Origin: Phycisphaerales bacterium
GTDB taxonomy: Bacteria; Planctomycetota; Phycisphaerae; Phycisphaerales; UBA1924
Direction: 5' to 3'
Assembly (NCBI GenBank): GCA_020427395.1
Contig: JAGQON010000012.1
Coordinates: 34,531 to 98,530, forward strand
DNA length: 64,000 nucleotides
Shown: positions 18,841 to 27,278 of the stretch, in pieces
Layout: each line of letters begins with the position of its first letter
How positions within the stretch are numbered: the stretch's first letter is position 1
Notes under the pieces: generated by a model
The model's database searches: none
What the model was told of the DNA's origin: nothing
Seen by the model: only the letters and a program-made list of their open reading frames with translations
Made by a program: the position numbers and the translations under genes

Positions 18841-20982
18841 ATGATGAATCGATACATGTGCATTGGTGCGGCGTTGTGTGCGTGGGTTTGGGGAGTTGGG
18901 GACGCGATTGGTGATGGGTTGCCTTGCGCCGCGGAGGACCTGGTCGGCGCAGCGCAGACTCCTGGCATTGTGAGCGATGTTGAGTTAGCCGGCGCTTTTG
19001 CAGTAGTGGTAGACCTTGAGTTCGGAGTGTATGTGTTTGATATCTCAAACCCATCGACGCCCACCGAGGTCGCGCATTTCGCGGATCCGGATTTGATCGA
19101 TGATTACCGTCATCTGCAGGTGGTGGATGATCGCGTCTATGTCGGCGTGCGTACCCGGCGTGATGGTGATCAGGTCTTGATCTTTGATATCTCTATGGCT
19201 GGGTATCTCACGCAACGCGGGTCGGTTGCTGGGCCGCTTGTGGATACGGAGTTTCAGGTTGTCGATGGGCACATGTACTTTGCGTTCCAACAGTTCTTCA
19301 CCTCGTTTGATGTTTCAGATCCCACGATGCCGGTGCTCGCGGGGGAGTACAACGGCGTGAACTTTGCGAACGCGTTTTCGGTCATTGATCAAGTCGCATA
19401 CATCGCAGACCAAGAACCAGGTTCATTTCTGGTGCGGATGATTGATGTCAGCGATCCGAGCTTCTCGGATCCGACCAGTATGCAGATCGGTGTCGTGCAA
19501 ACTGATTTCAGGATCGACACCTTCGAGACCGATGGCGATCGCTTGTTCGTCGGTGGATTTACAGACCGGAAGATCGGGATCTATGACATACAGAACCCGC
19601 AGAAGGCGGAGTTGCTTGGGGTGTACGAACCGCTCGGGTACCCGTCGCAAGTTCGAGTAGATGGGCACACAATGAGTGTGACGAGTTACCGTGCAGGGTA
19701 CGAGGTCGTCAATATCGATGATCCGTCTGCGCCCGAGTTGGTGGGGCTTTCGGGGCGGCCTCGGTTTGCGCGTGATGTCGAGTTTGACGGCCGGTTGATG
19801 TATGGCGCATCGGAGATTGAAGGGCTTCAGGTGTTTCGTGCACCAACCGATTCCCCCGCACTGCTCGCGTCCAAGGATCTTGGCGAATTCCCGTCCGTGC
19901 AACATCTGGATGCGGTGGACGGGCATGTGTATGCGGCGTTTTTCTCTGAGGGGCTCAAAGTCTTCGATGTGCGAGGTGCAGGTGTGCCGATCGAGGTTGG
20001 TACATACACGCCGAACGGGGAGGTTTTTCGTGTGCGGGTCGAGGGGGCGACGGCGTACCTCAGCGTGTGGGCGGATGAGGAAGAGATGCCCGGGGTGCAC
20101 ATCGTTGATATCTCTGATCCCACGAATCCCGAGTTCGTCAGCTATGTACGGATCGGGCTCGTGTGGCGTCATGTTGTCAAGGACCAGTTTGTATACGCTG
20201 TGTCGGGTGAGTCCATGTACATCATCGACGCGAGTGATCCTGCACACCCAGTGGTGCGATCAGAGACGGCGCTGCATACCTACTCTGTCGATACGCTGGC
20301 GATCGGCAACGGGGTGCTGTTTGCGGGCAGCTTCAACTCCGTGGATCAGTTGACGATGATCGATGTGTCCAACCCTGATCATCCTGAGATCTTGTCGGAG
20401 TACGAGGACTTTCCCGCGGCGTATCTGACGGGTGTCGGTGTTTCGGGGCAGACGGTGTATGTCACCACATCTGAATCAGAAGATTACAGTGCGATTCGAG
20501 GGACAGGGCACCCGGGAGGGTTGTACATCTTTGATGCTTCGGACCCAACGCAGATCGCACTCATCGGCTTGTATGAGAACCGTGTTCCCTGGGGTGAGCC
20601 AGTGGTTGAGGGTGATCGGCTCTTTGTCAGTTCTGGTCTCTTTGGCTTGATGCAGTTTGATGTCTTCGATCCCGCATCCCCACGCTTGGAAGGTGCGTTC
20701 TTCTGTGGTCCGGGGATGACGAATGTCGCGATACAAGGTGATCAGGTGTTTGTCGCGAACTCGAGTTTTACCGGGTCGCTGTACCGGCTTGACGCATCCG
20801 AATCGTGCTCTCGGTGTGATGCGGACCTCAATGGCGATGGTGGCCTGCATCATTTCGATGTCGGGATCTTCATCTCGCTCTACTTGGGAGGGGATTTGTC
20901 GGCCGACTTCAACTTCGACGGTCAGCTCAACTTCTTCGATGTCGCTGCGTTCATCGCACGGTTCAACACAGGGTGCCAGTGA
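18841..20982 (+). CDS. Secreted LVIVD-repeat propeller protein with dockerin tail
   Basis: A 713-residue exported protein. After a signal peptide come about a dozen repeats of the LVIVD type (VYVFDISNPSTPTEV, VHIVDISDPTNPEFV, MYIIDASDPAHPVV, LTMIDVSNPDHPEI), expected to fold as beta-propellers. The C-terminus is a paired dockerin-like module: DLNGDGGLHHFDVGIFISLY and DFNFDGQLNFFDVAAFIARF, ending GCQ. This matches the GC-type dockerin tails of Phycisphaerales exported proteins. AGGAAAG precedes the ATG. Its TGA abuts the opposing stop of the chimeric rarA fragment in TGATCA. Confidence 0.85.
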   Translation: MMNRYMCIGAALCAWVWGVGDAIGDGLPCAAEDLVGAAQTPGIVSDVELAGAFAVVVDLEFGVYVFDISNPSTPTEVAHFADPDLIDDYRHLQVVDDRVYVGVRTRRDGDQVLIFDISMAGYLTQRGSVAGPLVDTEFQVVDGHMYFAFQQFFTSFDVSDPTMPVLAGEYNGVNFANAFSVIDQVAYIADQEPGSFLVRMIDVSDPSFSDPTSMQIGVVQTDFRIDTFETDGDRLFVGGFTDRKIGIYDIQNPQKAELLGVYEPLGYPSQVRVDGHTMSVTSYRAGYEVVNIDDPSAPELVGLSGRPRFARDVEFDGRLMYGASEIEGLQVFRAPTDSPALLASKDLGEFPSVQHLDAVDGHVYAAFFSEGLKVFDVRGAGVPIEVGTYTPNGEVFRVRVEGATAYLSVWADEEEMPGVHIVDISDPTNPEFVSYVRIGLVWRHVVKDQFVYAVSGESMYIIDASDPAHPVVRSETALHTYSVDTLAIGNGVLFAGSFNSVDQLTMIDVSNPDHPEILSEYEDFPAAYLTGVGVSGQTVYVTTSESEDYSAIRGTGHPGGLYIFDASDPTQIALIGLYENRVPWGEPVVEGDRLFVSSGLFGLMQFDVFDPASPRLEGAFFCGPGMTNVAIQGDQVFVANSSFTGSLYRLDASESCSRCDADLNGDGGLHHFDVGIFISLYLGGDLSADFNFDGQLNFFDVAAFIARFNTGCQ

Positions 20983-21462
20983 TCACCGATCCTGGTTGCG
21001 CTCGGACTTCTTCGCCCGAGCGTTCTCGAGGAACGCCCTGAGGATCTTCTCGCTGCCGATGTCCCTGGGCTCGTAGTAGCGCTTATCCACGCCTAAGTAG
21101 TCCTGGCCGGTGAGCTGGTCCTCGGCATTGTGGCTGTACTGATACTTCTCGTCTTCAAGGTCACGCACGCGCTGGCCGGAGCCGTCGGCGCTGGCTCTGG
21201 GGGAGGTGTTGGGATCCTGCAGGTAGATGGGGACAGGGAGGACACGGCCGTTCTTGATGTCGTCCATCGCGGCGTTGATGGCCATGTAGGCGGCGTTGGA
21301 TTTGGGTGCGTAGGCGAGGATGGTGGAGGCGGAGGCGATAGTGGGGTCGGAGAGGAGGTGGGGGGTGATGGAGGCCGCGGCGTTTGAAGGGTCCACACTC
21401 GTCTGGGGTACCGCTTGGCGCTGGCGGTCTCGGAGTTGGGCTTTGGCGGTTGGCTTGGGCAC
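20983..21462 (-). pseudogene. Chimeric fragment: cyclo-ligase N-terminus fused to RarA C-terminus
   Basis: An open frame of about 159 codons from a possible GTG at 21462. The first about 50 residues (AKAQLRDRQRQAVPQTSV... through SDPTIASASTILAYA) look like a 5-formyl-THF cyclo-ligase N-terminus. The rest (from PKSNAAYMAINAAMDD) copies the RarA C-terminal domain and matches the intact RarA at roughly nine of ten residues. Neither half keeps an active site. The join lies in an AGGCGAGG word shared by both parents. No ribosome-binding site is seen. It is probably a duplication remnant, though the RarA half has changed mainly by conservative substitutions. Confidence 0.82.
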
Positions 21463-21642
21463 CGGGGATCGTAGTGGACTCGGGCGGTTCGGTCGTTCGC
21501 ATTGAAATACACAAAAAATGCAGAGTCGGCGAATAATAGTGTTTCGCAGTTCAGGCCGATTTTGATACATTTACTCCCGGTTGCTCTGGCTGGCCGGGAT
21601 TTTCCTCCCCTTGCAAGCCCGGCCATTCTTAAGGGTTGCTGC

Positions 21643-23949
21643 ATGCCTTCTACACCGTGTTTGACGAGATTCTTCGTCTCGTTGTTGGCGTTGTCCTCCA
21701 TGGCCGTCTCGCCTGCAGGAGGTCAGACGATCAATGAGACGGTCAAACTGCTGCCTAACGACGGGATATCGTTAGATGTGTTTGGCTTCTCCGTCGCGAT
21801 CAATGGCACGACGGCTGTGGTTGGCGCATTTCATGACGACGATAACGGCGACGATTCTGGTTCGGCCTACCTCTTCGAGACGACCGTCGGCCAGCAGATC
21901 GCCAAACTCCTTCCCAGCGACGGGGAAACGGGTGACCAGTTCGGCTATTCCGTCGCGATTAGCGGCACGACGGCCGTGGTTGGTGCACCGAATGACGACG
22001 ACAACGGCACCAGCTCCGGGTCAGCGTACCTCTTCGACACGACCACAGGACAACAGCTCTTCTTCAAACTCCTGCCTAACGACGGGGCTGAAAGTGACCA
22101 GTTCGGCTATTCCGTCGCGATCAGTGGCACGACGGCTGTCGTTGGGGCTTATAGCGACGACGACAACGGCGGTCTCTCCGGCTCGGTGTACCTCTTCGAT
22201 ACCGTAACCGGGCAGCAGATTGCCAAGCTCCTTCCCAGCGACGGGGCGGCCGGTGACTTCTTTGGTATCTCCGTCGCGATCAGCGGCACGACGGCCGTGG
22301 TAGGGGCTTCGGGTGACGACGACAACGGCAACTTGTCCGGTTCGGCGTACCTCTTCGATACCGTAACCGGACAGCAGATCGCCAAGCTCCTTCCCAGTGA
22401 TGGGGCAGCGAATGACCAGTTTGGTTTCTCCGTCTCGATCAGCGGCACGACGGCCGTGGTTGGCGCTGATCGAGACGGTGATAATGGACTTTTCTCCGGT
22501 TCGGCCTACCTCTTCGATACCGTAACCGGGCAGCAGATCGCCAAGCTCCTTCCCAGCGACGGGGCAGCGTTAGATCAGTTTGGTCTCTCCGTCTCGATCA
22601 GCGGCACGACGGTTGTGGTAGGGGCTTCGGGTGACGACGACAACGGTAGCTTCTCTGGGTCGGCATACCTTTTCAGTTTGAACACGGACACCGACGGCGA
22701 CGGTCTCACGGACGATTGGGAGATTAACGGCATCCCGTACACCGACGGGAACGGAGTATTGCAGCGACTCCAGCTGCCCGATGCGAACCCGTTACACAAG
22801 GATCTCTATATCGAGATCGATTCGATGGTCGGCCGTGGGTTTGACAAGGTCGCGCAGGTGAATGTGGTGGTTGCATTTGCCCAGGCGCCCAATGCGCTGG
22901 TGAACAACCCTGATGGGTTGGACGGCATCGCCCTGCACCTTGTCGTGGATGAGGAGAACCTGCCGCTCATCCCGTTCCCGGATAACTGGGTTCAGTTCGA
23001 CATGGTGAAAGCCAATCATTTCGGCACGACGGCGGAGCAAGGGAACGCGCCCCTGCTTGAGGCGAAGGCGAAGGCGTATCGCTATTGCGTGTTCGGGCAA
23101 TCGCACGGCGCGACCGATTCGTCGGGGCTCGCGGAGCTGCCCGGCAATGACTTCATGGTCACGCTCGGGCTGTGGAACACCCCGGGAGGGACGATCGATC
23201 AGCAGGCGGGCACATTCATGCACGAGCTGGGGCACACACTCAATCTCGGGCACGGCGGCGTGTCGAACGCCGGCGTGGTTTCAAACCTGAACAACAAGCC
23301 AAACTACTACAGCGTGATGAACTACATCTGGCAGTACCCGCACGCGAACTATGCGCGGTTCTGGCGTCTGGATTATTCGCATGTGGCGCTGGCGACGCTG
23401 AACGAGGCGGCGCTTGTGGAGGGCAACGGCATCGATGGGAGCGACCCCGATTTCGCGGCGGCGATGACGCCCTTTGGCAACGGCGCTGAGCCGCCGGTGC
23501 TGCGGTGGGCCAAGACCGATGGGTCGCCTGTGGACTGGAACGGGAACGGCATGACGGACCCGAACCCGGTGGGCGTAGATCTTAACTATCATGAGTCCTG
23601 CGTCTTTCCCTGCCCCACGGTCGGGGATGTCCTTGTCGGCGGGAACGACTGGTCGAACCTGTGGTACCGGCTGTCGGGTCATGGCAACTTTGCCGATGGC
23701 GTGCACACAGATACCACGCTGGACACGGAGATGACCGTGGAGATATTTGATCGGATCGCGCAGACCCCGCCGCCGCCGTGCGGCGATGCCGATCTCAACG
23801 GTGATGGCTCGCTCAACTTCTTTGATGTGTCAGCGTTCCTGACGGCGTACCTCGCGCAGGACCCGGCCGCGGACTTTACGGGTGATGGGCTGTTCAACTT
23901 CTTCGATGTGAGCGCGTTCCTGGTCGCGTATCAGACTGGATGTCCTTGA
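21643..23949 (+). CDS. Secreted FG-GAP repeat metzincin protease with dockerin tail
   Basis: A 768-residue exported protein. A signal peptide ends near SPAGGQ. Six to seven FG-GAP (integrin-alpha type) repeats of about 53 residues follow, each of the form FGYSVAISGTTAVVGA..DDDNG..SGSAYLFDT..GQQIAKLLPSDG. The catalytic domain has the metzincin zinc site HELGHTLNLGH and a downstream Met-turn (YYSVMNY). A paired dockerin module (DLNGDGSLNFFDVSAF, DFTGDGLFNFFDVSAF) ends GCP. It is likely an extracellular protease tethered or sorted through the dockerin. ATG 21643 directly precedes the signal peptide. Confidence 0.85.
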   Translation: MPSTPCLTRFFVSLLALSSMAVSPAGGQTINETVKLLPNDGISLDVFGFSVAINGTTAVVGAFHDDDNGDDSGSAYLFETTVGQQIAKLLPSDGETGDQFGYSVAISGTTAVVGAPNDDDNGTSSGSAYLFDTTTGQQLFFKLLPNDGAESDQFGYSVAISGTTAVVGAYSDDDNGGLSGSVYLFDTVTGQQIAKLLPSDGAAGDFFGISVAISGTTAVVGASGDDDNGNLSGSAYLFDTVTGQQIAKLLPSDGAANDQFGFSVSISGTTAVVGADRDGDNGLFSGSAYLFDTVTGQQIAKLLPSDGAALDQFGLSVSISGTTVVVGASGDDDNGSFSGSAYLFSLNTDTDGDGLTDDWEINGIPYTDGNGVLQRLQLPDANPLHKDLYIEIDSMVGRGFDKVAQVNVVVAFAQAPNALVNNPDGLDGIALHLVVDEENLPLIPFPDNWVQFDMVKANHFGTTAEQGNAPLLEAKAKAYRYCVFGQSHGATDSSGLAELPGNDFMVTLGLWNTPGGTIDQQAGTFMHELGHTLNLGHGGVSNAGVVSNLNNKPNYYSVMNYIWQYPHANYARFWRLDYSHVALATLNEAALVEGNGIDGSDPDFAAAMTPFGNGAEPPVLRWAKTDGSPVDWNGNGMTDPNPVGVDLNYHESCVFPCPTVGDVLVGGNDWSNLWYRLSGHGNFADGVHTDTTLDTEMTVEIFDRIAQTPPPPCGDADLNGDGSLNFFDVSAFLTAYLAQDPAADFTGDGLFNFFDVSAFLVAYQTGCP
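21747..22675 (+). repeat. Near-identical tandem FG-GAP repeat units
   Basis: Within the metzincin gene, units of about 159 bases repeat. CTCCTTCCCAGCGACGGGG or a close variant starts at about 21908, 22068, 22228, 22387 and 22545, and blocks such as TCTTCGATACCGTAACCGG recur exactly. The DNA-level similarity indicates recent expansion or homogenisation. Confidence 0.8.
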
Positions 23950-24194
23950 TATTCACTGCGTTTGACGCTGGGGTGTTCTCTGCCTTCGCATCTTGAGCCG
24001 AGCAAAGTTCTGTTCCATGATGCGATATCGCTCACCTGTTTTGCATCCGGCATCGTCATGTAGCGAGTGCCGGTCGCTTCGTGGGTGTTGAGTGCTCAAA
24101 CTTTGGATATCCGGCATCCGGATTGTGCTTTGGGGCGTAGCTATCCCTTTCATCGAGTTATCTGTGTACGACAAGATGATGAGAGGTATTTTGT

Positions 24195-25637
24195 ATGTTT
24201 GAAGCGGGCCTGATGGCGTTGAGTGCGGCATTGTTTCTGGGAGATCCGGTTGTGCGCGGACCGTATCTTCAACTGAGCACGGACCATGGCGTCACGGTAC
24301 GCTGGCGTACAGAGACGGCGAGGGAATCGGTGGTGTGGTTCGGGTCGCACCCTGATCAGTTGACGATGATGGCCATGGCTGATGGGATCACGACGGAGCA
24401 TGTTGTCCGGCTCGTGGGCTTGGATTCGGGCAGCCAGTATTTCTACGCGGTGGGCGATTCGGAAGGCATGCTGGCGGGTGGGGATGAGGATCACCGGTTC
24501 CGCACGCACCCGGAGGTTGGTTCGCGTGAGCGGGTACGGATCTGGGCGATCGGCGACTCGGGCACGGCCAACGATGATGCACGCGCGGTGCGCGATGCGT
24601 TTCTGGGCTATGGCCCAGGCGTCGCGGATGTGTGGGTCACCATGGGGGACAACGCGTACCTGGTCGGGAGCGACCTGGAGCATCAGAATGCGGTGTTCGA
24701 CATGTACCCGATGATCCTGCAGGACACGGCGATGTGGGCGACCTTTGGTAATCACGACGCATTCTCTGCGGATGCTGCGACGGAGAGTGGGCCGTACTTC
24801 GATGTGTTTACGCTGCCGCGCAACGCGGAGGCGGGCGGGGTGGCGTCGGGGACGGAGGCGTACTACTCGTTCGACTATGGGAATGTGCACTTCGTGTGTC
24901 TGGATTCGTCGGAGTCGGGACGGACGCCGGGCTCGGCGATGCTTGAGTGGTTGGCGCAGGATCTGGCGGCGAACGAACAGGACTGGTTGATCGGCGTGTG
25001 GCATCACCCGGCGTATTCGGAGGGGCACAACTCGGATGATGAGGATGAGTCGATCGAGATGCGCACGCATGTGCTGCCGATGATGGAGGCGGCTGGCGCG
25101 GATCTGGTTGTTGCGGGGCACAGCCACACATACGAGCGTTCGATGCTGATGAATGGGCATTACGGGCTGTCGGGGACGCTCGACCCTACCTCGATGGTGC
25201 TGGATGCGGGTGATGGACGGATGGGCGGCGATGGCGCGTACGCCAAAGCAGGATCGGGGCTGTCGCCTAACTCGGGGACGGTGTATGTCGTCGCGGGGAG
25301 TTCCGGGCGGCTGGACGCGGGTGATTACAACCACCCGGCGAACATCGTGAATATCAACTCGCTGGGCTCGATGGTGATCGAGGTCGAGGGCGATCGGCTC
25401 GACGCGGTGTTCCTGGACTCGGACGGCGCGGTCGGCGATCGGTTCACGATCACCAAGGGCATCGGCTCGTGCGTTGCGGATTTCTCGCCGGACGGGGTGC
25501 TGAACTTCTTCGATGTGTCGGCGTTTATCGAGCGTCTCAATACGCGGGTGATCTCGGCGGACCTCAACGGCGATGGGCGATGGGACTTCTTCGATGTGGC
25601 TGCGTTTATCGCGGCGTACAACTCTGGATGCCCGTGA
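24195..25637 (+). CDS. Secreted purple-acid-phosphatase-like metallophosphoesterase with dockerin tail
   Basis: A 480-residue exported enzyme. A short N-terminal hydrophobic stretch precedes a fibronectin-like domain (VVRGPYLQLSTDHGVTVRWRT) characteristic of purple acid phosphatases. The calcineurin-like phosphoesterase domain follows with metal-binding motifs GDSG, MGDNAY, GNHD, GVWHHPAYSEG and GHSHTYERS. The C-terminus carries two dockerin-like repeats (VLNFFDVSAFIERL, DLNGDGRWDFFDVAAFIAAY) ending GCP. It probably releases phosphate from organic esters outside the cell. Its stop lies three bases before the convergent rarA stop. Confidence 0.88.
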   Translation: MFEAGLMALSAALFLGDPVVRGPYLQLSTDHGVTVRWRTETARESVVWFGSHPDQLTMMAMADGITTEHVVRLVGLDSGSQYFYAVGDSEGMLAGGDEDHRFRTHPEVGSRERVRIWAIGDSGTANDDARAVRDAFLGYGPGVADVWVTMGDNAYLVGSDLEHQNAVFDMYPMILQDTAMWATFGNHDAFSADAATESGPYFDVFTLPRNAEAGGVASGTEAYYSFDYGNVHFVCLDSSESGRTPGSAMLEWLAQDLAANEQDWLIGVWHHPAYSEGHNSDDEDESIEMRTHVLPMMEAAGADLVVAGHSHTYERSMLMNGHYGLSGTLDPTSMVLDAGDGRMGGDGAYAKAGSGLSPNSGTVYVVAGSSGRLDAGDYNHPANIVNINSLGSMVIEVEGDRLDAVFLDSDGAVGDRFTITKGIGSCVADFSPDGVLNFFDVSAFIERLNTRVISADLNGDGRWDFFDVAAFIAAYNSGCP

Positions 25638-25640
25638 TGA

Positions 25641-27158
25641 TCACGGCTGGTTGCGCTGGGACTTCTTCGCCCGTGCGTTCTCGAGGAAGGCCTTGAGGAT
25701 CTTCTCGCTGCCGATGTCTTTGGGCTCGTAGTAGCGTTTGTCGACGCCGAGGTAGTCCTGACCGGTGAGCTGGTCGTCGGCGTTGTGGCTGTATTGATAC
25801 TTCTCGTCTTCGAGGTCGCGCACGCGCTGGCCGGAGCCGTCGGCGCTGGCGCGGGGTGAGGTGTTGGGGTCCTGGAGGTAGATCGGCACGGGGAGGACGC
25901 GGCCCTTGCGGATGTCGTCGAGGGCGGCGTCGATGGCCAGATACGCGGCGTTACTCTTGGGGGCGCAGGCGAGGTAGGTGGCGCACTGGCTGAGGGTGAT
26001 GCGCGCCTCGGGCATGCCGATGCGTTCGACGAGGTCCCAGGCGGCCTGGGCGATCATGATGCCTCGGGGGTCGGCGTTGCCGATGTCCTCGGAGGCGAGG
26101 ATGGCGAGGCGGCGGGCGATGAAGCGTGGGTCTTCGCCGGCGTCGAGCATGCGGGCGATCCAGTAGACGGCGGCGTCGGGGTCTGAGCCGCGCACGGATT
26201 TGATCATCGCGGAGATGGTGTCGTAGTGGCCGTCGTCGCCAAAGACGGCGAGCTTCTGTTGGATGGAGTCCTCGGCAAGTTGCTTGTCGATGATCAGGGT
26301 TGCTTGCTTTTCCGACGCTGCATCTTCTTCTCGTGCTGGCGGCGGCGCTTCTCTTCCTGACGCTTGCTCATGGTCGGGCTGTCGCCCTGGACCTTGTCCC
26401 CGCCCCACGGCCACATCATCCGGGCGAGATCGATTGCCCAGTCGATGATCAGATCCCATAGCAACATTCGTCTTGCTCCCTGTCGATGAACGCACGGCGA
26501 CTTCGAGGGCAGTCAGTGCACGGCGTGCGTCGCCCTCGGACTTGATCGCCCAGACGCGTTTGGCGTCTTCGGTGATTTCGATGGATTGGTCGGGAAAGGC
26601 GCTGGGGTGTTTCAGGGCGTTATCGATGAGCTGCACGGTCTCGTCCTCGGTGAGTGATTCGAGGCGGAAGAGCGTGGAGCGCGAGATGAGCGCGGCGTTG
26701 ACGGCGAAGAGCGGGTTCTCGGTGGTCGCGCCGATGAGGGTGATGAGCCCGCGTTCGACATCGGCGAGCAGGACATCCTGCTGCGACTTGGAGAAGCGGT
26801 GGATCTCGTCGAGGAAGAGGATGGTGCGCTTGTTCTGCTCGCCGAGGATGCGTGATGCTTCGTCGATGATCTCACGGATGCGTTTTACGCCGACGGACGC
26901 GGCGTTCTCGCGCACGAAGCGGCGTTTGGTGGCCTTGGCGATGACCTCGGCGAGGGTGGTCTTGCCGGTGCCGGGTGGGCCGTGCAGGATGACGGAGGTG
27001 AGGGCGTCGGCGTCGATCATGCGGCGCAGGAGCTTGCCGGGGCCGAGGATGTGGGTTTGGCCGACGATCTGATCGATGGATGTGGGGCGCACCCGCGCGG
27101 CCAGCGGTGCGACGCGGGTCAGGGCTTCTTCACGCTTTGGTGCCCAGAGGTTACTCAT
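25641..27158 (-). CDS. rarA: Replication-associated recombination protein RarA (MgsA)
   Basis: A 505-residue AAA+ ATPase acting at stalled replication forks. It shows Walker A (GPPGTGKTTLAE), Walker B (TILFLDEIHRFSKSQQD), sensor 1 (GATTENPLF), the arginine-finger region (LISRSTLFRL) and the C-terminal KSVRGSDPDAAVYWIARML and PKSNAAY..LPVPIYLQD blocks. Between DARRALTALEVAVRSS and EDSIQQKLAVFGDDGHYD there is an unusual Arg/Gly/Pro-rich insert of about 65 residues; the same DNA in another frame holds a small ORF. Its 3' 330 bases are duplicated at 20983-21312. ATG 27158 lies six bases after a TACACT box. Confidence 0.92.
   Translation of the reverse strand: MSNLWAPKREEALTRVAPLAARVRPTSIDQIVGQTHILGPGKLLRRMIDADALTSVILHGPPGTGKTTLAEVIAKATKRRFVRENAASVGVKRIREIIDEASRILGEQNKRTILFLDEIHRFSKSQQDVLLADVERGLITLIGATTENPLFAVNAALISRSTLFRLESLTEDETVQLIDNALKHPSAFPDQSIEITEDAKRVWAIKSEGDARRALTALEVAVRSSTGSKTNVAMGSDHRLGNRSRPDDVAVGRGQGPGRQPDHEQASGREAPPPAREEDAASEKQATLIIDKQLAEDSIQQKLAVFGDDGHYDTISAMIKSVRGSDPDAAVYWIARMLDAGEDPRFIARRLAILASEDIGNADPRGIMIAQAAWDLVERIGMPEARITLSQCATYLACAPKSNAAYLAIDAALDDIRKGRVLPVPIYLQDPNTSPRASADGSGQRVRDLEDEKYQYSHNADDQLTGQDYLGVDKRYYEPKDIGSEKILKAFLENARAKKSQRNQP
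26294..26467 (-). CDS. 57-residue ORF nested in rarA in an alternative frame
   Basis: Starts at ATG 26467 with AGGGAG about nine bases upstream and ends at TGA 26294. The product opens MLLWDLIIDWAIDLARMMWP, a Trp-rich amphipathic or membrane-seeking segment, then turns strongly basic (SKRQEEKRRRQHEKK). It occupies exactly the odd insert of RarA. The 12-base word CTGATCATCGAC occurs both near its start and across its stop, 155 bases apart. Homologues are unknown to me. It could be a real inserted small gene or a chance frame; the start signal and the compositional logic favour a gene. Confidence 0.5.
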   Translation of the reverse strand: MLLWDLIIDWAIDLARMMWPWGGDKVQGDSPTMSKRQEEKRRRQHEKKMQRRKSKQP

Positions 27159-27164
27159 ACGGGA

Positions 27165-27170
27165 AGTGTA
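27165..27170 (-). promoter_or_regulatory. Candidate leaderless -10 box of rarA (TACACT)
   Basis: TACACT on the minus strand lies six bases before ATG 27158. No Shine-Dalgarno intervenes. Confidence 0.45.
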
Positions 27171-27278
27171 CGGGTGAGTGTGAAATCTGAATCGGCTTGT
27201 GTGAGGAAAAACCACGAATTGTCGATAAATCGGCGAACCGGGTGGAACCAAAGTTTTGTAATTGCTAACATTTCTGTG

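Noticed and set aside
21747..22675. CRISPR-like periodic repeats
   Set aside because: The period is about 159 bases, in frame, and encodes FG-GAP units; there are no short palindromic repeats with unique spacers.
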